From Candidatus Faecivivens stercoravium (GTDB lineage: Bacteria; Bacillota; Clostridia; Oscillospirales; Ruminococcaceae), in the NCBI GenBank assembly GCA_018712425.1, contig DVHA01000103.1, positions 1 through 5,013 on the forward strand: 5,013 nucleotides of DNA. The letters run 5' to 3'. Numbering within the stretch: position 1 is the stretch's first letter; every line of letters begins with the position of its first letter. The notes beneath the pieces were generated by a model. The model saw nothing but the letters and a program-made list of their open reading frames with translations, did not search any database and had not been told where the DNA came from. The position numbers were made by a program, and so were the translations under genes. Shown here piece after piece: positions 1-4,355 of this stretch.

Positions 1-3
1 TTG

Positions 4-21
4 GATGTAAACGATTACATC
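4..21. promoter_or_regulatory. LacI-family operator / cre-like palindrome
   Basis: GATGTAA (4-10) and TTACATC (15-21) are perfect 7-bp inverted arms around a 4-bp centre. The inner 14 bp (6-19, TGTAAACGATTACA) match every fixed position of the Firmicutes catabolite-response consensus TGWNANCGNTNWCA, including the central CG typical of LacI-family operators. The site covers the predicted start of the leftward promoter, a position where binding normally represses. It could be a CcpA site or the operator of a local LacI-type sugar regulator; the sequence alone does not decide. The symmetry is seen directly, the regulator is inferred. Confidence 0.65.
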
Positions 22-24
22 ACC

Positions 25-53
25 ATAATATAGCCTTTTTCCCCAATTGTCAA
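25..53 (-). promoter_or_regulatory. Leftward sigma-70/sigma-A promoter for a gene outside the window
   Basis: Read on the minus strand, TTGACA (48-53) is a perfect -35 box and TATTAT (25-30) a good -10 box, with the optimal 17-bp spacer. Transcription would start near position 18 and run off the left edge, so the controlled gene is not visible. A LacI/cre-type palindrome lies directly on the predicted start site, which suggests the unit is repressible. Confidence 0.75.
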
Positions 54-230
54 GCAGGAAAAATACGATTTGGCGAAGTTGTGCAAAGAAACTTTTCCGG
101 TTTGTGGATTTTACCAGATAGGTGGTTTACGGCAGCTGAAAAACCTGCATTTCTCATCCGTTTTCCGTTAAAATAATCCGCTTGAGCTGCCTCTATTTTG
201 GCATAATTTCTTTCTGCCGTCGGGAGAAAA

Positions 231-250
231 AGCCGCCCCTCCGATAACGG
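231..250 (+). repeat. 20-bp direct repeat, copy 1 (degenerate hairpin)
   Basis: AGCCGCCCCTCCGATAACGG occurs here and again, identically, at 447-466. In this copy the following bases (GGAGAAGCAGC) pair only imperfectly with the left arm, so the hairpin looks decayed compared with copy 2. A TTTTTCGACA motif lies close to both copies, which suggests a small dispersed element or duplicated terminator rather than chance. Confidence 0.6.
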
Positions 251-266
251 GAGAAGCAGCGCTGAC

Positions 267-290
267 TGTCGAAAAACGAGTTTTTCGACA
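267..290. repeat. Perfect inverted repeat TGTCGAAAAA / TTTTTCGACA
   Basis: The arms 267-276 and 281-290 are perfect 10-bp complements separated by CGAG, giving a stable hairpin on either strand. Either transcript lacks a run of U after the stem, so this is not a standard terminator. The arm sequence TTTTTCGACA recurs at 432-441, just before the terminator-like hairpin of the HMA gene. It may be a palindromic dispersed repeat. Confidence 0.65.
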
Positions 291-345
291 GAATAACATC
301 CGGGCTGCATGCCTCCCTGCGGTCGACACTTGCCCGGATCAAGGT

Positions 346-378
346 ATTTTTTCCGCCGTACATGCCGCCGGAAAAAAT
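346..378. repeat. Inverted repeat with 10-bp arms, possible bidirectional hairpin
   Basis: ATTTTTTCCG (346-355) and CGGAAAAAAT (369-378) are perfect complements around a 13-base loop. The A/T tracts are inside the stem, so this is not a standard intrinsic terminator, though it could slow polymerase in either direction. No gene is adjacent on the right except the HMA gene transcribed towards it. Confidence 0.45.
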
Positions 379-447
379 GTAATTTAATTTTTTGCGCGCA
401 TCGGAAAGTTTCTTTTTTCCTTTAGAAGGACTTTTTCGACAAACTGA

Positions 448-475
448 GCCGCCCCTCCGATAACGGAGAGGCGGC
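448..475 (-). terminator. Terminator-like hairpin behind the HMA gene (contains repeat copy 2)
   Basis: On the minus strand a 12-bp stem (arms 464-475 and 448-459, one G-T pair) closes a four-base loop eleven bases after the stop codon of the HMA gene. The bases after the stem are only moderately T-rich in that direction. In the plus direction the hairpin is followed by a T-rich stretch (482-495), so it could also stop rightward transcription. It contains the second copy of the 20-bp repeat (447-466). Confidence 0.6.
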
Positions 476-486
476 GAACAGATATT

Positions 487-744
487 TTATTTTTTAAACC
501 GGGAAAAAAGCCCTTTTTTCTCATAGGCGCCCGTTTCGACCGATACCGCTTTATAGCCGGTGCCGTCGATGACCTGCCGCAGTTTTTCCTCGTCGAGCGG
601 CTGGTCGGAGAGGATGACCGTTTCCCCCTTCTGGTGGGAAGAGGTGACCTTTTTAACCGGGAAGGCTGCCCGCACCGCGTCGTTGATATGGGCCTCGCAC
701 ATCCCGCACATCATCCCGTCGACCCTGACTTTTACTTCTACCAT
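487..744 (-). CDS. Small heavy-metal-associated (HMA) domain protein, CopZ-like
   Basis: An 85-residue cytosolic protein made of one HMA ferredoxin-like domain (about residues 3-69). The metal-binding loop GMMCGMC (residues 10-16) carries Cys13 and Cys16 in the CxxC arrangement known from copper chaperones and the N-terminal domains of metal-transport ATPases; Gly63-Tyr64 near the end of the domain is also typical. A basic tail (KKGLFSRFKK) follows. The ATG at 744 has AAGGCGG (753-759) eight bases upstream. The gene stands alone behind its own promoter, with no CopA-type ATPase or CsoR/CopY regulator in view. A copper chaperone is the default reading, but similar small HMA proteins in clostridia also lie near iron transport genes, so the metal is not certain. 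Confidence 0.88.
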   Translation of the reverse strand: MVEVKVRVDGMMCGMCEAHINDAVRAAFPVKKVTSSHQKGETVILSDQPLDEEKLRQVIDGTGYKAVSVETGAYEKKGLFSRFKK

Positions 745-768
745 TTGAAAGACCGCCTTTCCGTTTTG

Positions 769-784
769 GTTAGCAAAAACTAAC
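769..784. promoter_or_regulatory. Palindrome in the HMA leader, possible metalloregulator site
   Basis: GTTAG (769-773) and CTAAC (780-784) are perfect inverted arms around six bases. The site lies a few bases downstream of the predicted start of the HMA transcript, where a repressor could act. The half-sites resemble those of DtxR/MntR-type metal regulators, but the spacing differs from the classical DtxR box, so that link is only a suggestion. A weak leader hairpin is the alternative. Confidence 0.35.
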
Positions 785-795
785 TTTCTGTCTCC

Positions 796-824
796 ATTGT
801 ATCAACCCCCGGATGAAAAGTCAA
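796..824 (-). promoter_or_regulatory. Promoter of the HMA gene
   Basis: On the minus strand TTGACT (819-824) and TACAAT (796-801) are separated by 17 bp, and a TG precedes the -10 by one base (extended -10). The start would fall near 789, leaving a leader of about 45 nt that contains the GTTAG/CTAAC palindrome and the ribosome site. Confidence 0.7.
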
Positions 825-888
825 GGGGAGGGGGTATGCGAAAGGGGAAATATTTTCTGTAGATTTGAAAGTTATCAGTATTTTGATA

Positions 889-918
889 TTGACAATACTG
901 TGTAGCATACAGTATAAT
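889..918 (+). promoter_or_regulatory. Consensus promoter of the padR-HAAS unit
   Basis: TTGACA (889-894) and TATAAT (913-918) are both perfect consensus boxes with an 18-bp spacer. The start would be near 922-926, at or just before the ribosome site, so the mRNA leader is only about 13-17 nt. The operator-like palindrome 895-915 fills the spacer and enters the -10 box. Confidence 0.85.
895..915. promoter_or_regulatory. Probable PadR operator
   Basis: ATACTGT (895-901) and ACAGTAT (909-915) are perfect 7-bp inverted arms with a 7-bp centre. The site lies between the -35 and -10 boxes and covers the start of the -10, so a bound protein would exclude RNA polymerase. PadR-family repressors commonly control their own promoter through AT-rich palindromes with TGT/ACA cores, and a PadR gene follows directly. 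The symmetry is seen; the identity of the ligand protein is inferred from position. Confidence 0.65.
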
Positions 919-924
919 AAAAGC

Positions 925-930
925 AGGAGG
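925..930 (+). promoter_or_regulatory. Ribosome binding site that fixes the padR start at TTG 939
   Basis: AGGAGG (925-930) is a perfect Shine-Dalgarno sequence. A GTG in the same frame begins at 930, inside this site, and cannot be used with it. TTG at 939 lies eight bases downstream, the ideal distance, so it is the preferred start. Confidence 0.75.
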
Positions 931-938
931 TGAGCGGT

Positions 939-1277
939 TTGGGAGATGGAAAAGACCTGCTGGAAAATTTATCGCTGGAGCTGCGGCGGGGGACCCTCAC
1001 CCTCTGCGTCCTGAGCCAGATGGCCGAGAAGAAGTACGGCTACGCCCTGGTGCAGAGCCTCGAGGAAAAAGGGGTGCCGATTGACCCCAACACCCTCTAC
1101 CCGCTGTTGCGGCGGCTGGAGGGGCAGGGGCTGCTGGCGAGCAGCTGGGAGACCGACGGCCCCAAACCCCGCAAATACTACCGCCGGACCCCGTACGGGG
1201 ACGAGGTCTACCGGCAGCTGAAAACACTGTGGGCCGGCCTGTCCGCCGGCATCGACAACCTGCTGAAGGAGGATTAA
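939..1277 (+). CDS. PadR-family transcriptional regulator
   Basis: A 112-residue winged-helix DNA-binding protein starting at TTG. The signature is clear: the first helix region RRGTLTLCVLSQM (16-28), YGYALVQSLEEKG (33-45), the recognition-helix region DPNTLYPLLRRLEGQGLL (49-66), and the wing with PKPRKYYRRTPYGDEV (75-90). Its length fits the short PadR subfamily, which has little beyond the winged helix and a dimerisation helix (about 88-110). It is the first gene of a two-gene unit, three bases ahead of a HAAS-domain membrane protein, a very common Firmicutes pairing. The palindrome in its promoter points to autorepression. The inducing signal is unknown; some PadR proteins respond to cell-envelope stress or toxic compounds, but nothing here identifies it. 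Confidence 0.93.
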   Translation: MGDGKDLLENLSLELRRGTLTLCVLSQMAEKKYGYALVQSLEEKGVPIDPNTLYPLLRRLEGQGLLASSWETDGPKPRKYYRRTPYGDEVYRQLKTLWAGLSAGIDNLLKED

Positions 1278-1280
1278 GCG

Positions 1281-2420
1281 ATGAGCCCGAGAGACCAGGA
1301 TTTGATGGAACGCTATATCTACGCCGTCACCCGGCGGCTGCCCCGCGCCCAGCGGGAGGAGATCGCCGACGAACTGCGGGAGCTGATCGGCGACATGCTG
1401 GAGGCGGACCCGGCGGCCGGGATGGAAGGGGTCCTGCTGGAGCTGGGTGACCCGGCGGAATTCGCCGGGCGGTATGCCTCGCCGGACCAGTGCCTGATCG
1501 GCCCCGCCTATTTTGAAAACTACAAGTGGCTGTTAAAGGTGGTGCTCCTCTGCGCCACCATCCCGGTGTCCCTGCTGTCACTGGCCAGCGGGGTTATCGA
1601 ACATTGGACGGATGGGTTTTACCAGGCGATTGTCCGCGGGCTGACCGATGGCATCACAAACGCCGTTACCGCCGGGCTCACCGGGTTCGGGGCGGTGACG
1701 CTGGTGTTCGCGGCGGTGGAGCGGTATGAACGCCGCGGCCGGGAAGGGGAAAGGCGCTGGACCCCCGCCGATTTGCGGGAAGAACCTTCTTCGGCCCGTT
1801 TCCGGGAGGCCCGCCAGCCTTCCGCCGGGAAGTTTTCCGCTTCCCCGCCCAGCTGGGACCCCTCCGGCCTCTCGCCGGTGCCGGACAAAAAGGCCCGGAT
1901 CAGCCGCGGGGACAGCATTGCCTCGATTGTCTTTATCGTCATCTTCTGCGCCCTGCTGGTTTTTATCCCGAACCTCTTTTTCCTGGTCATCAGCCGGGAG
2001 GGGATAGACGGGAACTGGCTTTTGTCGTCGGAGATCGACCGCATCCCGATTTTCAACCTGGATGAATGGGGGAGGATCCTGCCGTTTTTTGTCCTCTCCC
2101 TCGGCATCGGGCTGGCTGACGAGGTCATCCGTCTGGTGAGAGGCTGTTACTGCCGGACGGTGATGGTGTCGGGTATTATCTGCGGCGCAGTCCAGATTGC
2201 CCTGTCGGTCTGGCTCCTCAAGTTCCTTCCCCTCTTCAACCCCGAGCTGCCGGAGCGGCTCGCGGAAGCCCGGGAAACCCTCGGGGAGGCCGCCTGGGTG
2301 GCCGGTTGGAACGGGGAGCTGGTGACCAGCTTCCTCCTCGCCCTGATTGTCCTCATCACCCTTTTGGAGATGGGCACGACCGTCTACAAAACGCTCCGGT
2401 ACGCGCCGAAGGCGGCGTAG
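1281..2420 (+). CDS. HAAS-domain multi-pass membrane protein (DUF1700-like), partner of PadR
   Basis: A 379-residue protein with ATG at 1281 and AAGGAGG (1266-1272) eight bases upstream. Residues 5-67 form the helical HAAS domain: YIYAVTRRLP, the charged helix REEIADELRELIGDML, then LGDPAEFAGRYA. About six membrane segments follow: near 82-104, 125-146, 212-237, 266-286, 294-318 and 345-364. Residues 148-210 form a long polar, charged linker, rich in Arg, Glu, Ser and Pro, with WTPADL. Such proteins regularly sit behind PadR genes and are thought to sense or respond to the envelope, with the HAAS domain as a cytosolic signalling part; the exact function is not established. The third, adhesin-like gene often found in such units is absent. 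The stop codon touches that of the opposing cobO gene. Confidence 0.85.
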   Translation: MSPRDQDLMERYIYAVTRRLPRAQREEIADELRELIGDMLEADPAAGMEGVLLELGDPAEFAGRYASPDQCLIGPAYFENYKWLLKVVLLCATIPVSLLSLASGVIEHWTDGFYQAIVRGLTDGITNAVTAGLTGFGAVTLVFAAVERYERRGREGERRWTPADLREEPSSARFREARQPSAGKFSASPPSWDPSGLSPVPDKKARISRGDSIASIVFIVIFCALLVFIPNLFFLVISREGIDGNWLLSSEIDRIPIFNLDEWGRILPFFVLSLGIGLADEVIRLVRGCYCRTVMVSGIICGAVQIALSVWLLKFLPLFNPELPERLAEARETLGEAAWVAGWNGELVTSFLLALIVLITLLEMGTTVYKTLRYAPKAA

Positions 2421-2948
2421 TTAATACTCAATCCCCCTCCGCGCGGGGATGCCCCGGTCAAAGGGATGGGCAGTGCAGCGCATCTCGGTGGCGTAATTCG
2501 CCGCTTCTCGCATCCAGCCGGCCGGGTCCCGGCCGGTCAGCACCACTTCCCATCCCGGCGGGCGCCGGAGGACGGTTTCCCGCAGCAGGGGTTCGCTGAG
2601 GGTGCCGGTCTGGAGGGCGGCGCAGGCTTCGTCCAGCACCAGCAGTGCCCGGCCCTCCGCCGGAAGGCAGGAAACTGCCTCCCGGAGCATCCGGTCCTGC
2701 CGCGCTTTCAGCTTGGCCTTTTCCGCTTCGGTCATCTGGAAGACGAATTTCATCCCCGGTTCCCCCGAGAGGACCGCCGCCCCCAGCCGGCGGAGCGGTT
2801 CCAGCTCCCCCGACTGGCCGTCCTTTAAAAATTGCAGGAAAACGGTTGGCAGCCGCTGTCCCAGCGCCCGTAGGGCCAGGCCGGCGGCTGCCGTCGTTTT
2901 TCCTTTACCGTCTCCCCAGTATAGATGCAGATATCCTTTTATTTCCAT
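2421..2948 (-). CDS. cobO: Corrinoid (cob(I)yrinate a,c-diamide) adenosyltransferase, CobO/BtuR family
   Basis: A 175-residue cytosolic enzyme of the CobO/CobA(BtuR) family, which transfers the 5'-deoxyadenosyl group of ATP to the cobalt of a corrinoid. The P-loop is YWGDGKGKTTAAAGLALRALG (begins at residue 10; Lys15, Lys17, Thr18). LLVLDEA (102-108) holds the acidic pair, LTGR (137-140) follows, and the C-terminus has the family's TEM (154-156), HPFDRGIPARRGIEY ending. The frame stays open upstream into cbiK, but that part is only a shadow of cbiK: the ATG at 2948 starts the family domain and has AAAGGAG (2954-2960) five bases upstream. It lies 23 bp behind cbiK and is probably co-transcribed. 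The length is a little under that of enterobacterial BtuR (about 200 residues), as it lacks their N-terminal extension. Confidence in the family is high; the exact corrinoid substrate is inferred. Confidence 0.92.
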   Translation of the reverse strand: MEIKGYLHLYWGDGKGKTTAAAGLALRALGQRLPTVFLQFLKDGQSGELEPLRRLGAAVLSGEPGMKFVFQMTEAEKAKLKARQDRMLREAVSCLPAEGRALLVLDEACAALQTGTLSEPLLRETVLRRPPGWEVVLTGRDPAGWMREAANYATEMRCTAHPFDRGIPARRGIEY

Positions 2949-2971
2949 GTGTACTCCTTTCCGGCCGGGTT

Positions 2972-3766
2972 TTATCGGGCCAGCCCCTCCGCCGCAATCA
3001 GGCGGCGCAGCTGGGTGCGGTAGAGCTGCTGCACCTCCGGCAATGCGCCAAGCCCCTGGAAGACGGGGTAAACGGTGAAGCCCGCTTCCTTCAGCCGGGC
3101 CTGCCAGCTGTCGGGGCCGTCCCCTGCCATCTCGCGGAAGGTGGCGCCGCCGGACGCCAGCAGCATCGGTACGAGTTTCACTTCCCGGTACCCGCCGGCT
3201 TCCAGCTGCCGCAGCACCTCCTCGTACCCCGGCCAGCCCTTGACCGTCCCGACAAAGCCGTTTTCGCACCCGATCAGCCGCAGCGCCGTTTGCAGCGCCG
3301 GGTAGGCCATGCCCGCGAAGTGGGCGCTCCCGTGGCCGAGAAAGACGGCGGCGCACTGCGGGTTCCCGCCGTGCCGGCGGATCAGCGCTTCCGCCAGCGT
3401 CAGGAGGCTGCCGTGGTCGGAGAGCAGCGGGCGGCCAAAGGCCAGCTTTTCAAACCGGCCGGTATACCGCCTGGCGGTGTCCATCATCTTTTCGTATTCC
3501 GTCCCGTAAAGGATATGGGTCGGCTGCATCAGCACATCCCGGTATCCCTGCCTTTCCAGTTCCCCGAAGGCCTCGGGGAGGGAGGGGATCTGTTCCCCCT
3601 GTTCCTTCATTGCCTGGCGGACTCCAGGATTTGTAAAAGCCCTGAAAAAATCCCGCCCGGGGGTTTCGCTGGCCAGTGCCTTCTCGACGAGGGCAATATC
3701 CGTCCGGCCAGTCGAAGCCGTCGTCCCGCAGCTTACAACCAACAGCGCCTGTTTCACAATCATCAT
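2972..3766 (-). CDS. cbiK: CbiK-type sirohydrochlorin cobaltochelatase, with altered metal-site residues
   Basis: A 264-residue protein of the class II chelatase fold, the same length I recall for Salmonella CbiK, which inserts Co2+ into sirohydrochlorin in anaerobic B12 synthesis. Family features are present: ALLVVSCGTT (7-16), QPTHILYGTEYEKM (81-94, with Glu90), GHGSAHFAG (144-152, with His145), VGTVKGWP (172-179), and MAGDGPDSW (213-221). Two expected metal ligands are missing: the Glu of the usual TVEGYP motif is Lys176, and the His of the usual AGDHA motif is Ala208. There is no frameshift and the rest is well conserved. It heads a cbiK-cobO pair. ATG at 3766 and ATG at 3763 lie very close to the ribosome site (GGAGAAAGGA); GTG at 3757, giving MKQALLVVS, is a reasonable alternative. 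Cobaltochelatase is the family assignment; activity is uncertain. Confidence 0.88.
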   Translation of the reverse strand: MMIVKQALLVVSCGTTASTGRTDIALVEKALASETPGRDFFRAFTNPGVRQAMKEQGEQIPSLPEAFGELERQGYRDVLMQPTHILYGTEYEKMMDTARRYTGRFEKLAFGRPLLSDHGSLLTLAEALIRRHGGNPQCAAVFLGHGSAHFAGMAYPALQTALRLIGCENGFVGTVKGWPGYEEVLRQLEAGGYREVKLVPMLLASGGATFREMAGDGPDSWQARLKEAGFTVYPVFQGLGALPEVQQLYRTQLRRLIAAEGLAR

Positions 3767-3883
3767 TCCTTTCTCCGCGATGGGCGTATTCCCCGTCCGG
3801 GCAGCCGCCGGGTTTTGTCCGGGGCCGCCGGATGCACAAAATGGTCAAACTGTCTTTTGCACCGGGGTAGTGCCTTACCTTGT
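3767..3883 (-). other. Leader of cbiK with GC-rich hairpins
   Basis: If the promoter below is correct, the cbiK mRNA has a leader of about 117 nt. It contains an imperfect direct repeat (plus-strand coordinates 3795-3811 and 3817-3831, both GTCCGGG...GCCGCCGG). The 3818-3832 unit forms a hairpin with 5-bp TCCGG/CCGGA arms; the other can also fold. A GCAC/GTGC stem (around 3859-3874) lies nearer the 5' end. I looked for a cobalamin riboswitch and did not find its B12 box or conserved core, so any regulatory role is open. Confidence 0.35.
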
Positions 3884-3889
3884 ATATTA

Positions 3890-3918
3890 AGTATACCATT
3901 TTTATCGGCACTTGTATA
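3890..3918 (-). promoter_or_regulatory. Probable promoter of cbiK-cobO
   Basis: On the minus strand TATACT (3890-3895) is preceded by TGG, an extended -10 element. A weak -35 (TATACA, 3913-3918, four of six consensus bases) lies 17 bp upstream. The predicted start is near 3883. The -10 overlaps a GTATA/TATAC inverted repeat (3882-3886 and 3892-3896), a possible operator. Confidence 0.5.
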
Positions 3919-3925
3919 TAATTTT

Positions 3926-3949
3926 TGGACTTTTCTTCTAAATTGTCCA
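3926..3949. repeat. Short inverted repeat TGGAC / GTCCA in the divergent control region
   Basis: Perfect 5-bp arms (3926-3930 and 3945-3949) surround a 14-bp AT-rich spacer just upstream of the cbiK promoter. Arms this short may be chance. Otherwise 3950-4055 shows no gene or clear signal; the open frame on the plus strand there is upstream of the promoter of the regulator gene. Confidence 0.25.
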
Positions 3950-4055
3950 TTTCTGACGAAAATCGGGCCGTAAAATCTGCCAGATGAACAAGATTGACAG
4001 AAAACCCGGACATTGGGTGCGGGCACAGCAGGGGAAGAAAAAATGCGCGGAAAAA

Positions 4056-4080
4056 TGGAAAGTACGCTTGACATTTTGGA
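4056..4080 (+). promoter_or_regulatory. 25-bp direct repeat, copy 1, over the -35 box
   Basis: The 25 bp beginning TGGAAAGT and ending with ACATTTTGGA match 20 of 25 positions in the copy at 4104-4128, exactly 48 bp downstream. This copy contains the -35 box (4068-4073). Paired near-identical sites flanking a promoter in front of an XRE regulator suggest an operator for that regulator. Confidence 0.55.
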
Positions 4081-4096
4081 TGGGGCCTTGTATAAT
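4068..4096 (+). promoter_or_regulatory. Consensus promoter of the XRE-membrane protein unit
   Basis: TTGACA (4068-4073) and TATAAT (4091-4096) are perfect boxes with the optimal 17-bp spacer. Transcription should start near 4103, giving a leader of about 40-50 nt. A promoter this strong next to duplicated sites implies that repression sets the expression level. Confidence 0.87.
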
Positions 4097-4103
4097 AGGG
4101 GTA

Positions 4104-4128
4104 TGGAAAGTTAACTTTACATTTCGGA
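4104..4128 (+). promoter_or_regulatory. 25-bp direct repeat, copy 2, at the transcription start
   Basis: Second copy of the repeat at 4056-4080 (20 of 25 identical). It contains a perfect 12-bp palindrome AAAGTTAACTTT (4107-4118) and lies immediately at the predicted start of transcription, where a bound repressor would block initiation or escape. Confidence 0.55.
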
Positions 4129-4135
4129 AAGGAGG
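4128..4135 (+). promoter_or_regulatory. Strong ribosome site set unusually far from the ATG
   Basis: AAAGGAGG (4128-4135) is a near-perfect Shine-Dalgarno sequence, but the first ATG of the regulator (4152) is 16 bases away, beyond the normal 5-9. An in-frame CTG at 4143 is seven bases away. Either CTG is used, adding three residues (MDL), or the ATG is reached inefficiently. Confidence 0.55.
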
Positions 4136-4151
4136 CGGGAAGCTGGACCTT

Positions 4152-4355
4152 ATGAAAAACCGGCTGGAAGAAATCCGCAAAGACCGCGGCATCCGCCAGG
4201 AGGAGCTGGCGCTGGCCCTCGGGGTCTCCCGGCAGACGATCGGGTCGCTGGAAAACGGGCGGTACAACCCGTCGATCATCCTGGCCTTTAAGATCGCGCG
4301 GTATTTCGGGATGCAGATTGAGGACATTTTTATTTACGAGGAGGAAGACGGATGA
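4152..4355 (+). CDS. Small XRE-family (Cro/CI-type) helix-turn-helix regulator
   Basis: A 67-residue protein that is almost only a helix-turn-helix domain: MKNRLEEIRKDRGIRQEELALALGVSRQTIGSLENGRYNPS, then LAFKIARYFGMQIEDIFIYEEEDG. Helix 2 (about 15-22), the turn at Gly24-Val25 and the recognition helix SRQTIGSLENG (26-36) are standard. Proteins of this size and sequence are widespread in Firmicutes and usually precede a small membrane protein, as here: the next gene overlaps by four bases (ATGA), which suggests translational coupling. I take the ATG at 4152 because the family begins MKNRL; CTG at 4143 fits the ribosome site better. The open frame extends upstream to 3984, but that part crosses the promoter and is not coding. 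Autoregulation through the duplicated 25-bp sites is likely. Confidence 0.88.
   Translation: MKNRLEEIRKDRGIRQEELALALGVSRQTIGSLENGRYNPSIILAFKIARYFGMQIEDIFIYEEEDG

Larger units (their letters stand above)
54..486. other. Intergenic region without a convincing gene
   Basis: This stretch separates two leftward transcription units. The only longer open frame (minus strand, 50-310) has no credible ribosome site, runs through a perfect hairpin and overlaps the -35 box of the leftward promoter, so I do not call it a gene. What the region does hold is a set of inverted and direct repeats: distant 7-bp arms GGCAGCT (131-137) and AGCTGCC (185-191), a repeated 20-bp sequence, a TTTTTCGACA hairpin, a 10-bp-armed inverted repeat at 346-378, and the terminator-like hairpin behind the HMA gene. 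Confidence 0.6.

Noticed and set aside
50..310. Minus-strand open frame of 86 codons in the left intergenic region
   Set aside because: It runs through a perfect hairpin, ends within the leftward promoter's -35 box, has no good ribosome site and resembles no family I know.
1619..2128. Minus-strand open frame of 169 codons inside the HAAS gene
   Set aside because: It is antisense to a well-supported gene with HAAS and membrane-segment features and has no family resemblance.
2949..3356. Upstream extension of the cobO reading frame
   Set aside because: The extension is the out-of-frame reading of cbiK. The family domain begins at the ATG at 2948, which has its own ribosome site.
3767..3883. 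Cobalamin riboswitch before cbiK
   Set aside because: I could not find the B12 box or the conserved core in the minus-strand sequence, although the leader is structured.
2645..3973. Long plus-strand open frame of 442 codons
   Set aside because: It lies antisense to cobO and cbiK, which have unmistakable family motifs, and runs on through the divergent control region. Its Pro/Arg/Gly-rich composition is typical of an antisense frame in GC-rich DNA.
3984..4151. Upstream extension of the XRE regulator
   Set aside because: It contains the perfect promoter and would start before the transcription start, so it cannot be translated from that transcript.
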